50,161 nucleotides of DNA from Bradyrhizobium valentinum (GTDB lineage: Bacteria > Pseudomonadota > Alphaproteobacteria > Rhizobiales > Xanthobacteraceae), in contig NZ_LLXX01000232.1 in assembly GCF_001440405.1 (NCBI RefSeq), positions 1 to 50,161 on the forward strand, in the 5' to 3' direction. The notes under the pieces are model-generated. The model was not told the DNA's origin, did not search any database, and saw only the letters and a program-made list of their open reading frames with translations. Shown here piece after piece: positions 24,303 through 31,781 of this stretch; position 1 is the stretch's first letter; each line of letters opens with the position of its first letter. Made by a program: the position numbers and the translations under genes.

Positions 24303-24941
24303 ATGAGCATCACTACGGCCATGACGAGCGTGCCGAAGCCCGCGCCTGACCTGATCGAGGCGTTCAGGCATGCGCCGACCTCCATCATTAGCGACAATCT
24401 CGCTCGGCTGCCGGGCGCCGTCGGCCTGCGGCCGTTTCACCGCGCCGGCCGGCTGGTCGGGACCGCCTTCACGGTGCGCACGCGGCCCGGCGATAATCTT
24501 GCGATCCACCGGGCGCTGGAGCTGGTCGGGCCGGGCGACGTCATCGTGGTCGATGGCGGCGGCGACGAGACGAGGGCTCTGGTCGGCGAGATCATGAAGA
24601 ACATTGCTGAGTACAGGGGCGCTGCGGGTTATGTGATCGACGGCGCCATCCGCGACGTCGCGGCGTTTGCCGCATCGGACTTTCCATGCTTTGCCCGTAC
24701 GGCGATCCACCGTGGGCCCTACAAGAGCGGACCCGGTGAGATCAACGTACCGGTTTCGATTGGCGGCTCGGTGATTGCGCCCGGCGACATCGTGGTCGGC
24801 GACGAGGACGGCGTGGTGTCGTTTCCCGCCGCAACGGCTGCCTCATTGCTGGAGGCGGTCCGCGCCCAGGTCGCGCGCGAGGAGGATACGCTCCTCGCGA
24901 TCCGGGAAGGCCGCTACCAGGGCAGCTACGGCAAGCCTTGA
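24303..24941 (+). CDS. RraA-like protein (HMG/CHA-aldolase family)
   Basis: A 212-residue member of the RraA / 4-hydroxy-4-methyl-2-oxoglutarate aldolase family. The family motifs are ordered as expected: TSIISDNLAR, GTAFTVRTRPGDNLAIHRAL, DVIVVDGGGDETRALVGEIM, GYVIDGAIRDV (the Arg and Asp bind the keto-acid and metal) and PGDIVVGDEDGVV. The enzyme cleaves pyruvate from HMG, the last step of protocatechuate 4,5-cleavage or gallate degradation, and also decarboxylates oxaloacetate. AAGGGG precedes ATG 24303. It is followed by a cupin gene and a TTT receptor, so a carboxylic acid is the likely substrate. Confidence 0.85.
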   Translation: MSITTAMTSVPKPAPDLIEAFRHAPTSIISDNLARLPGAVGLRPFHRAGRLVGTAFTVRTRPGDNLAIHRALELVGPGDVIVVDGGGDETRALVGEIMKNIAEYRGAAGYVIDGAIRDVAAFAASDFPCFARTAIHRGPYKSGPGEINVPVSIGGSVIAPGDIVVGDEDGVVSFPAATAASLLEAVRAQVAREEDTLLAIREGRYQGSYGKP

Positions 24942-25000
24942 TGGTGAGTCTTGACGGGTAACTCTTGATCGATACGTCACAGGCGCTTGAGGGAGGAACG

Positions 25001-25369
25001 ATGAGTCAGAAGGACGAATTTCACAATCTGGACAATCCGCATGACGGGCTGTTTCGCGAACTCGCGTCCGGGGTCACGACGCGAATCTTCTCTGGCGAGC
25101 AGGCGATGCTGTCGGTGGTGACGCTGGCGCCGCACGCGCAAGGCACCCTGCATCATCATCCCGAGGAGCAATGGGGTGTGCTGCTCGATGGCTCGGCCAT
25201 CCGCATCCAGGGGAATGAGGAAATTCCAGTCAAGAAGGGCGATTTCTGGCGCACGCCAGGTAACGTGCCGCACACGATGCGGGCTGGACCAGAGGGCGCG
25301 CGCGTGCTTGACATCTTCAGCCCGCCGCGGCCCGAATACAAGAAAGCCGGGTCCGGCTTCGGCACGTAA
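25001..25369 (+). CDS. Cupin-domain protein
   Basis: 122 residues. The cupin motifs are visible: HAQGTLHHHPEEQWGVLLDG supplies the first metal-binding motif (His-x-His and Glu), and the later GDFWRTPGNVPHTMRAG supplies the second His. The metal-dependent role (isomerase, sensor or dioxygenase-like) cannot be told. ATG 25001 follows GGGAGGAACG. The 59-bp gap from the RraA-like gene and shared strand make an operon. In such clusters small cupins often sense or modify the transported acid; that is inference. Confidence 0.85.
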   Translation: MSQKDEFHNLDNPHDGLFRELASGVTTRIFSGEQAMLSVVTLAPHAQGTLHHHPEEQWGVLLDGSAIRIQGNEEIPVKKGDFWRTPGNVPHTMRAGPEGARVLDIFSPPRPEYKKAGSGFGT

Positions 25370-25427
25370 CTCAAGTCTGCGAACAAAAACAAAAGAAATC
25401 GCAGACATTAATGGGAGGAGAGTTCTG

Positions 25428-26387
25428 GTGAAGATTACAAGACGCAACTTGCTTGCGGCATCAGCCGCGTTCGCGGTGACACCGGCGCTGGCGCAGTCTA
25501 CCAAGAATATGACGCTGGTGGTGCCGTTTCCGCCGGGTGGCTCCACCGACGCGCTGGCGCGGTTGCTGCAGTCTCATTTGCAGACCAAGCTCGGCCGGAC
25601 CGTGCTGGTGGAAAACAAGTCGGGTGCGGCCGGCTCGCTTGGCGCCATACAGGTCGCCAAGAGCGCTCCTGACGGCGCGACGTTTCTCGTGACCTTCGAC
25701 TCGCACGCGGTCATTCCCTCGATCCTCGAAAAGCCGGGACTGGATGTCGAGAAGGATCTGGTACCGGTGTTCCTGGTCGGCACCGCGCCTTACGTCGTCG
25801 CCGCGAACGCCGAGCGGCCGTACAAGACCTTTGCCGACGTGATCGCGGCCTGCAAGGCAAATCCCGGCGCGGTGAAATACGCCTCCGTCGGCATCGGCAC
25901 GCTTGGCCATCTCGCGATGACGGTGCTCGCCAAGAAGGCCGGCGTCGAGATCACGCATGTGCCTTATCGCGGCGGCGGCCCGGCCATGAACGACGTGCTC
26001 GGCGGTCATGTCGATATGATCATCGGCTCGGCCGCGCTGATCACGGCGCAACTTGGGACCAACAGGCTGCGGCCCATCCTGCAATTGGGCCGCGAGCGGA
26101 TGACCGCGCTGAAGGACACGCAGACCGCGATCGAGGCAGGCTTCCCCGATTTCGAGACGCTAGCCTGGTGGGGTATTTTCGCGCCCAAGGGCACGCCGCC
26201 CGATGTCATCGCCGACATGGCGAAATCGGTGAAGGAGATTCTGAGCGAGCCGGCCGTGGCCGCCCAATTGCGCGAGACGCAGCAAATGACCCTCCTGCTT
26301 GCCGACGGCAAGGAGTTCTCGACGTTCTTCGCCAAGCAGGTCAGCATCTGGGGCCAGGTCGTGCGCGAGAACAATATCAAGGCGTAG
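25428..26387 (+). CDS. Tripartite tricarboxylate transporter receptor (Bug family, TctC-like)
   Basis: A 319-residue periplasmic receptor. GTG 25428 follows GGGAGGAG. The N-terminus KITRRNLLAASAAFAVTPAL is a twin-arginine-like signal with cleavage after ALA. The mature protein carries the Bug signatures: LVVPFPPGGSTDALARLL, VENKSGAAGSLGA, KYASVGIGTLGHL and VPYRGGGPAMNDVLGG. No TctA/TctB membrane genes are nearby, which is the usual state for Bug receptors. The ligand is probably the organic acid handled by the RraA-like and cupin proteins. A bidirectional terminator follows. Confidence 0.92.
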   Translation: MKITRRNLLAASAAFAVTPALAQSTKNMTLVVPFPPGGSTDALARLLQSHLQTKLGRTVLVENKSGAAGSLGAIQVAKSAPDGATFLVTFDSHAVIPSILEKPGLDVEKDLVPVFLVGTAPYVVAANAERPYKTFADVIAACKANPGAVKYASVGIGTLGHLAMTVLAKKAGVEITHVPYRGGGPAMNDVLGGHVDMIIGSAALITAQLGTNRLRPILQLGRERMTALKDTQTAIEAGFPDFETLAWWGIFAPKGTPPDVIADMAKSVKEILSEPAVAAQLRETQQMTLLLADGKEFSTFFAKQVSIWGQVVRENNIKA

Positions 26388-26441
26388 CGCTGCGCGACAC
26401 GCTTGGTTGCGCCTCGCGCTCAGGCTTACGTCGGGCTCATG

Positions 26442-26472
26442 AAAAAGGCCCCACGAGAGTGGGGCCTTTTTC
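26442..26472. terminator. Bidirectional Rho-independent terminator
   Basis: A 13-bp stem with A-tract and T-tract on the two sides: AAAAAGGCCCCAC-GAGA-GTGGGGCCTTTTT. It serves both the receptor gene (+) and the convergent PRC-barrel gene (-). Confidence 0.93.
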
Positions 26473-26491
26473 AGCCGAAATATCAGACACC

Positions 26492-27001
26492 TCAGTTGTA
26501 ATCTGAGTACTTGAACTGCGGCATCGCCTTGAGCTGCTCCTTGGTGCCGCTCATCACGGCGTGGTCGGGCATCCAGTCATTCGCATCGGCGCTACGTCCG
26601 GTCGTGCTCGTGGCCGCGCCGGTCGTTGTCTCGCGCGTTGTCGTCGCCGTCGAGCTGGTGCGGATTGGCTCTTCCATGAATTTGAGCTTGTCCATGGAAA
26701 CGGCGATGTCGTGTTCGCCCATGCCCAGGAAGCCGCCGACACCGATGACCACGGCACTGACCTTGCCGTTCTTGTCCAGGATCAGTTCATTGACTTCGCC
26801 GAGTTTCTCATTGGCGTCGTTATAGACGTCGAGGCCCATGAGCTTGGACGCACGCCAGTTGCCCTTGAGCATCATCTTTTCCTGCGAGCCGGCAGCAGGG
26901 GCGGCCTGATCTGCGGGTTGAGCCGTCTGCGCGGTCTGCGCATAGGCGGGAGCACTGAAGACGGCGGCGCTCAAGAGAGCCGCAGCTAAAAGTTTCTGCA
27001 T
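26492..27001 (-). CDS. Exported PRC-barrel domain protein
   Basis: 169 residues from ATG 27001 (5 bp after GAGGAGGA; the adjacent ATG 27004 is too close to it). The signal peptide is MQKLLAAALLSAAVFSAPAY with AQ cleavage. An Ala/Gln/Pro linker leads to one PRC-barrel domain: LKGNWRASKLMGLDVYNDAN, EKLGEVNELILDKNGKVSAV and VIGVGGFLGMGEHDIAV. A Thr-rich C-terminal linker follows, then a short MSGTKEQLKAMPQFKYSD tail. Proteins of this type are periplasmic and stress-linked in Rhizobiales; their biochemical role is not established. Confidence 0.88.
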   Translation of the reverse strand: MQKLLAAALLSAAVFSAPAYAQTAQTAQPADQAAPAAGSQEKMMLKGNWRASKLMGLDVYNDANEKLGEVNELILDKNGKVSAVVIGVGGFLGMGEHDIAVSMDKLKFMEEPIRTSSTATTTRETTTGAATSTTGRSADANDWMPDHAVMSGTKEQLKAMPQFKYSDYN

Positions 27002-27246
27002 CATATCCTCCTCGGAAGGCTGATCGGTTTTTCTAAAACAGGGCGCGCGAGCCAATGTTCCTCGACGTCTCGGAGAAGTTTCGGAGTACGCCTGGGTATC
27101 CGGCACCGTGACGCCGCTGTTCCCCGTCATCATCTTAGGACCCCCGAAGCAGGATGCTTCCAAAGGGGCTGTTCCAGAGGGCTGGCGATACCGGTCTCGC
27201 TTTGCTATGAAGCGTCCCAAGCGCCCGCCTTGCCACGCGGGTTCGC

Positions 27247-27323
27247 GGTCCCGTAGCTCAGCCGGATAGAGCGACGGTTTCCTAAACCGTAGGTCGGAAG
27301 TTCGAGTCTTCCCGGGATCGCCA
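27247..27323 (+). tRNA. tRNA-Arg (anticodon CCT)
   Basis: The cloverleaf folds completely. The acceptor pairs GGTCCCG with CGGGATC (one G-T). The D stem is GCTC/GAGC, and the anticodon stem ACGGT/ACCGT has loop TTCCTAA, giving anticodon CCT (codon AGG). The variable region is AGGTC. The T arm is GGAAG-TTCGAGT-CTTCC, with discriminator G and an encoded CCA. It is 77 nt long. Confidence 0.97.
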
Positions 27324-27372
27324 GCACGTTGGGTCCACTATGTGGCCTGTCGGTGGGCCGGATGGCGGCTTG

Positions 27373-28248
27373 TTACGCGCCGGCTTCGAGCAACGCCCTG
27401 AAATCCGCCCGCGCGCGCTGCGCCTCGCGCTTGGCAGTTTCCGACGCCTCGCCGAGGCCGAAATAGCCGTGGATCAGGCCCAAGCCATCATAATATTGGG
27501 TCGGCACGCCGGCGAGGTTTTTGGCGCGTAGCGGCGACACGCGCCAGTCGGTGCCGTGGGCGCTGTCTTCGAGGTAGTGGCCGCAAAACCATTCCATGGT
27601 GGCGCGGGTGAGGAAATAGCCCTCCGCGTTTTCGCTGCGCGAGGGAAAGCGCGCGTTCTCCGTTGCATCGGCGAAATTTCCGGCGACGTCGGTGACGGGA
27701 TAGACCAGCAGTTGCGCCGATAGTTTGATGCCGGCATCGCGGCAGGCGATCGCGGTCGTGGCCGCCAGATTGCCGCCGGCGCTGTCTCCGGCGACGCCGA
27801 CGCGTGCCGCACCGCCACCGAACTCGGCAATGCGCGCGATGACATCCTCGGTGGCCGCGAAGGCATCTTCGAACGCGCCGGGAAACCGCACCTCGGGCGG
27901 GCGGCGATAGTCGATGGAGATGACGACCGCGCCGGTCTCGATCGCGAGCCAGCGCGCCTGCCGGTCATGGGTGTCGAGATCGCCGGCCACCCAGCCGCCG
28001 CCATGGAAGAACACCACCGTCGGCGATTTGTCGTTCGAGTTCCGATAGGCCCGGGCGCTCAGGAATCCGGCCGCACCCTTCATCTTGATGTCTTCCGCGC
28101 TCATCACCGGTGGCGGCGGAACCGCCGCGCGCGAGGCCGCCAGTGCGCGCAGCGCATCGCGTGCGCTCTGCGGTGTCATCGTCGTGGGATCGCGCAGCGG
28201 CAGTAGCGGAATGATCTGGGCGACGACGGGATCGAGCGGGATAGTCAT
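27373..28248 (-). CDS. Alpha/beta hydrolase of the HSL (hormone-sensitive lipase-like) family, apparently missing the catalytic-acid region
   Basis: 291 residues from ATG 28248. The oxyanion motif VVFFHGGGWVAGD and nucleophile motif VGVAGDSAGGNLAA are intact. In family members the next block reads roughly lPpalv..aefDpLrDEg..Ya..L...G, then the catalytic His in G.iHgF. Here KNLAGVPTQYYDGLGLIHGY passes straight from the start of that block to the His, so about 30-35 residues that contain the acid are absent without a frameshift. The protein may be inactive or altered. It is transcribed toward the tRNA gene. Confidence 0.85.
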   Translation of the reverse strand: MTIPLDPVVAQIIPLLPLRDPTTMTPQSARDALRALAASRAAVPPPPVMSAEDIKMKGAAGFLSARAYRNSNDKSPTVVFFHGGGWVAGDLDTHDRQARWLAIETGAVVISIDYRRPPEVRFPGAFEDAFAATEDVIARIAEFGGGAARVGVAGDSAGGNLAATTAIACRDAGIKLSAQLLVYPVTDVAGNFADATENARFPSRSENAEGYFLTRATMEWFCGHYLEDSAHGTDWRVSPLRAKNLAGVPTQYYDGLGLIHGYFGLGEASETAKREAQRARADFRALLEAGA

Positions 28249-28484
28249 GCCGGGTCTCGCGTGGAACAAGGCGGCAGCATAGGTAACGGGCGCGGCTGCC
28301 GCAATCGCTGCATGGGGCCGGCGCAGACCAGCCGATTTACTTTGATTGATTAAGGATTCCCTCAGTTGGACGCGCGGCGCGCTGACAGAGTAGCGCCTCG
28401 TTAACTTCTCATTATCCGTAACCAAGCGCGTGCCGGGAACGTGCGGGCAGGCTGCTCATTACTCCTTTCAGAGGGAGTGGTGCG

Positions 28485-28727
28485 ATGGATCAACTTGCCG
28501 GAGTGGATCGGGCGCTCGACGAAATGCTGGTGCAGCTCGGCGGGATGGTGCTGCGGCTGTCCAGCCCGGACGTGACGCGGACCGCCGAAGAGCGGCGCGC
28601 GCTGGCGTGCTCGGTCAACCAATATTCGGTGTGCGCGGCGCGGTCGGGCGACCCGCGCGTGCACCAGCTCAAGGTCGAACTCGAAGAGACGATCAAGCCG
28701 CATTTGCGGCTGGTTGCCAGCCGGTAA
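28485..28727 (+). CDS. Small hypothetical protein (80 aa)
   Basis: ATG 28485 follows AGAGGGAG. A soluble, mostly helical protein with no signal: DQLAGVDRALDEMLVQLGGM and an acidic/basic C-terminal helix. Two Cys are separated by seven residues (ACSVNQYSVC). It is not recognised beyond being a plausible small cytoplasmic protein. It stands alone, divergent from the hydrolase gene. Confidence 0.6.
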   Translation: MDQLAGVDRALDEMLVQLGGMVLRLSSPDVTRTAEERRALACSVNQYSVCAARSGDPRVHQLKVELEETIKPHLRLVASR

Positions 28728-28765
28728 GGCGCGCCGCCTGATCCGCCTCTGCGCTAGCCGCGTCG

Positions 28766-28799
28766 GAAAAAACTACGACCGGGCCAAGCCCGGTCGTAG
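28766..28799 (-). terminator. Rho-independent terminator for the di-heme cytochrome gene
   Basis: The 12-bp stem CTACGACCGGGC / GCCCGGTCGTAG with loop CAA is followed, on the minus strand, by six Ts (AAAAAA at 28767-28772). It lies about 40 bp past the cytochrome stop codon. Confidence 0.85.
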
Positions 28800-28821
28800 C
28801 GGCGTGCGTGTGACTGACTTC

Positions 28822-28857
28822 AAAGCGTCTTGAGATATTAAAGCGTCTTGAGATATT
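28822..28857 (-). repeat. Tandem duplication of the last codons of the cytochrome gene
   Basis: AAAGCGTCTTGAGATATT occurs twice head to tail (28822-28839 and 28840-28857). On the minus strand this is the last five codons (YLKTL) plus the TAA stop, repeated after the true stop. Confidence 0.92.
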
Positions 28858-30685
28858 CGATCAGCGCCTTCCGATCGTCGGTCGATAGCTCCGGCCCGAT
28901 CACGCCTGGGATTTCCTTGTCCTTGTTGTAATCCTTCCTGAATTCGTGGCCCCGGTTCGAGTTTCCGCGAATGGAGGTGTCGAATTTGAACCCGTTTGTG
29001 ATCGGGTCGGTCTTGTAACCAAGCTTCACGGGGTCGTACTCGCGGCTGCCGAGATAGAATGTCGGCGGCCTTTTGTCGGGGTCCCCGAGCAGATCGTCGA
29101 TCGTCGGGACCGAACCGTTGTGCAGATAGGGCGGCGTCGCCCAGACGCCGTTCAGCGGACCCACCTTGTAGGCAAGCTCACCCCGGAGTTCGTTCGGCAT
29201 ATATCCATCTATCCGCTTCCGCTCCGCGGGGCTGACGGGCGGCTTCTTCTGGTCGAAGATGGTGTTGACGGTCTTCTCGACCACTTCGCCCAGCGCGAAC
29301 GCAAAACTGCTGCTCTTGATCCCGAGATTTTCCGGCACCGCGACCGTTCGGGCCCGCATGTCTGCCGCCTGCGCGGGATCGGTTCCGATGTGCGAGATCG
29401 GAACATTCTCGACCTTGAGGATCGGCTCGCCGGCCTGGTTCCTGGTCCACCAGTCCTTGTTGTTGAAATCCCAGAACGCCTCGCTCGTCACCGGCGGGCG
29501 GTGGCATTCCTGGCAATGGGTCTTGTAGAGTTCGGCGCCCTTGTCGGCCAATTTCTGGTCGATCGGTGAGAGAATATCGGCCGGCCATCGCGGAGATCTC
29601 AAGCCCGGAAAACCCGTCTTGGCGTTCGGCTGCGTATCGCCCTTGATCATCTGCTCCATCTCGAACAGCTTATCCACGTCCACGCTCGATTTATACAGTC
29701 CCTTCGACGGCTCGGTCAGATTGAGCTCCGCCGATACGCCGAGCGACTCGCCGGCGTTGCGCACCATCGGCTGCATGATGGAGCCGTTATACTGAACCCA
29801 GTCGAACCATGGCGTGTTCCAGATCCGCGGGTAGTGCACCGGCGCGGAGGAGCCGGCGTAGTTTTCCGGCTTCTTCAGGTCGATTGAAAACACCTGGTTG
29901 CCGATCCGGTTGAGCGCGTCGAGCCGTCCGTAACCTTCCAGGATGCTCTGCGAGGCGACGCGCCCTTCCAGGTTCTTGACCTGCTTGTACTGATTGAGAA
30001 CCTGGTCGAGCTGGTTCTTCAGCGTTTCGCGGTCGTCGATGGTGGAGTCCGGCCCCAGGATGCGCTCGGCGAAGCGGTCGAACCGGCCGGGCCAGTAGCG
30101 CGTCAGCAAGAGCGAGATGCCCATGCCCTGCTTCATGGCCAAAAGATTGGTGAGCGCCGGTCCGCCGTCGATGACGACGGCAGTGTCCTTGTAGGTGAAG
30201 CTGCCGGTGTGGCAGGCCGCGCAGGTCAGGCCGACACCGATCATCTCCTTCTTGGTGCGCGGGTTGCGCCATACCGCGCCCGTCGGGTCGAGCATCGGGG
30301 TGCCCCTCGCGAATCCGATCGGAAGCTCCTCCTTGCCGGGAATGATGGTATCCGGGATGAAGCCATAGCGGTCGAGATAGGCGGTGTCGCTGAAGAGACC
30401 GACCTTGGTGAACGGCAGCCACGAAATCGTCGGCTGCTCTAGCGCCATGAACCACTCATAGGGGAAGCCGAAAGTCCGCGTTCCCTGGTCGGCGTGATAG
30501 AACCAGCTCAGTTTGTCCTTAGCGATGCCCTGGTCGAGCCAGACGGTTTTCTTCGGCGCGGGACGCTCCACGATCTTCACATGCAAATCTTGCCAGAGCT
30601 TGGCGATATCGTCCTTGACGGCGACATAACCGATGCCGACGATCGCCAGCACGATCACAATTGTCGCAATTCTCTTGCCACGCAT
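28838..30685 (-). CDS. Large di-heme c-type cytochrome (RoxA/cytochrome c peroxidase-like)
   Basis: 615 residues from ATG 30685 (AAGGGG upstream). An N-terminal anchor (RIATIVIVLAIVGIGYVAV) puts the rest in the periplasm. Two heme-binding motifs are visible: CAACH in the first third and CQECH near the middle. A VWATPPYLHNGSVPTIDDLL segment follows, typical of di-heme peroxidase/MauG-like domains. The length and order resemble the RoxA-like family better than the ~330-residue peroxidases. Rubber-oxygenase activity should not be assumed, since most relatives are uncharacterised. The gene stands alone. Confidence 0.82.
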   Translation of the reverse strand: MRGKRIATIVIVLAIVGIGYVAVKDDIAKLWQDLHVKIVERPAPKKTVWLDQGIAKDKLSWFYHADQGTRTFGFPYEWFMALEQPTISWLPFTKVGLFSDTAYLDRYGFIPDTIIPGKEELPIGFARGTPMLDPTGAVWRNPRTKKEMIGVGLTCAACHTGSFTYKDTAVVIDGGPALTNLLAMKQGMGISLLLTRYWPGRFDRFAERILGPDSTIDDRETLKNQLDQVLNQYKQVKNLEGRVASQSILEGYGRLDALNRIGNQVFSIDLKKPENYAGSSAPVHYPRIWNTPWFDWVQYNGSIMQPMVRNAGESLGVSAELNLTEPSKGLYKSSVDVDKLFEMEQMIKGDTQPNAKTGFPGLRSPRWPADILSPIDQKLADKGAELYKTHCQECHRPPVTSEAFWDFNNKDWWTRNQAGEPILKVENVPISHIGTDPAQAADMRARTVAVPENLGIKSSSFAFALGEVVEKTVNTIFDQKKPPVSPAERKRIDGYMPNELRGELAYKVGPLNGVWATPPYLHNGSVPTIDDLLGDPDKRPPTFYLGSREYDPVKLGYKTDPITNGFKFDTSIRGNSNRGHEFRKDYNKDKEIPGVIGPELSTDDRKALIEYLKTL

Positions 30686-30924
30686 GGCCTGCCCCTTCCC
30701 CAAAACCGCGCCAGTGGCGCGCAATATCCGTCTGTTATCAAAAAACGCCGCAAGGCGAATCACCCTCGGCGTGCGGTTGAATATGATGCCATCCTATAGT
30801 GGCGCTAAAGGTCTGTCCATAAATCCGATTCCTCAGGATAGGGTATGATTTTGACCGGTCCATCTCTCGCAGGGTTTTTCCAGTATAAAGTCTCGATCGT
30901 GCAGTTGAATGTCAGTCAGATCAC
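30686..30924. other. Divergent promoter region
   Basis: This 239-bp region lies between the cytochrome gene (-) and an alpha/beta hydrolase gene (+). I see AT-rich patches but no pair of -35/-10 boxes with proper spacing and no repeat. Confidence 0.3.
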
Positions 30925-31608
30925 ATGAAGGCAGCCGAGGCGCAATCGCTCCGAATTGAAATCGGGCCCAATGAGGCGGTCTCCGGGCTGGTAATGCAGC
31001 CGCTGCAGCCCCGCGCGTGTTACGTGTTCGCGCACGGGGCAGGCGCGGGTATGACCCATGCCTCGATGGAAACGGTTGCGGCTGATCTCGCCAAGCGCGG
31101 CATTGCGACGCTGCGCTATCAATTTCCCTATATGGAAAAGGGCAGCAAGCGGCCCGATCCGCCCACGGTTGCGCATGCCGCCGTTCGTGCTGCGGTGGCG
31201 GAAGCCGGGCGAAGCTTTGCCTCGCTGCCGCTGATCGCGGGCGGCCGATCGTTCGGCGGGCGAATGACCTCGCAGGCGCAGGCGCTTTCACCCTTGCCCG
31301 GCGTGCGAGGCCTGGCGTTTCTCGGCTTTCCCCTGCATCCGGCCGGAAAGCCTTCCAGCGATCGTGCCAAGCATCTCGCCGATGTCAAAATCCCGATGCT
31401 GTTCCTGCAGGGCACGCGCGATACGCTGGCGGAGCTACGCCTGCTCGAGCCAGTCATGAATGGCCTGGGATCGCGGGCGACGCTGCATTTGCTGGATGGC
31501 GCCGATCATTCGTTCCATGTGCTGAAAAGTTCGGGACGAAATGATCGCGAGGTGATGGACGAGGCGCTGGATGCGTTTGCAGCGTGGGTGGATGGGATCG
31601 TAGGCTAA
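30925..31608 (+). CDS. Alpha/beta hydrolase (KANL3/Tex30-like, dienelactone-hydrolase-related)
   Basis: 227 residues. The strand-nucleophile segment is PLIAGGRSFGGRMTSQ (GxSxG with Ser in GRSFG). The catalytic Asp is likely in LFLQGTRDTLAE, and the His in LLDGADHSFHVLK. The N-terminal YVFAHGAGAGMTHASME segment carries the oxyanion hole typical of the small KANL3/Tex30-like group. It is cytoplasmic with no signal. The substrate is unknown. It is followed 10 bp later by a paired-hairpin repeat. Confidence 0.82.
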   Translation: MKAAEAQSLRIEIGPNEAVSGLVMQPLQPRACYVFAHGAGAGMTHASMETVAADLAKRGIATLRYQFPYMEKGSKRPDPPTVAHAAVRAAVAEAGRSFASLPLIAGGRSFGGRMTSQAQALSPLPGVRGLAFLGFPLHPAGKPSSDRAKHLADVKIPMLFLQGTRDTLAELRLLEPVMNGLGSRATLHLLDGADHSFHVLKSSGRNDREVMDEALDAFAAWVDGIVG

Positions 31609-31618
31609 GCATTCCGCT

Positions 31619-31736
31619 GTCGTCCCTGCGAACGCAGGGACCCATAACCACCGCTGCGTGTGGCAGCAAAGGCAATTGGCCCCATCGTCCTGTTGATGGG
31701 CCGCGGCGTATGGGTCCCTGCGTTTGCAGGGACGAC
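31619..31736. repeat. Paired-hairpin repeat, family 1 (copy C, + orientation)
   Basis: 118 bp, with a single mismatch between the arms (GTTTGC in the right arm). The core is of the first subtype (ACCACC after the left arm, GGGCCGCGGCG before the right). It lies between two genes on the same strand. Confidence 0.94.
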
Positions 31737-31781
31737 GGATGATTGAGTTGCGCTGCGCGTCATACCCATTACGATACGCCC

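Noticed and set aside
27247..27323. tRNA-Arg gene as an integration site for a mobile island
   Set aside because: No integrase gene and no repeated copy of the tRNA 3' end were seen in the window.
28838..30685. Assignment as rubber oxygenase RoxA
   Set aside because: Two heme motifs and size are compatible, but no substrate-specific residues could be verified, so only a family-level name is given.
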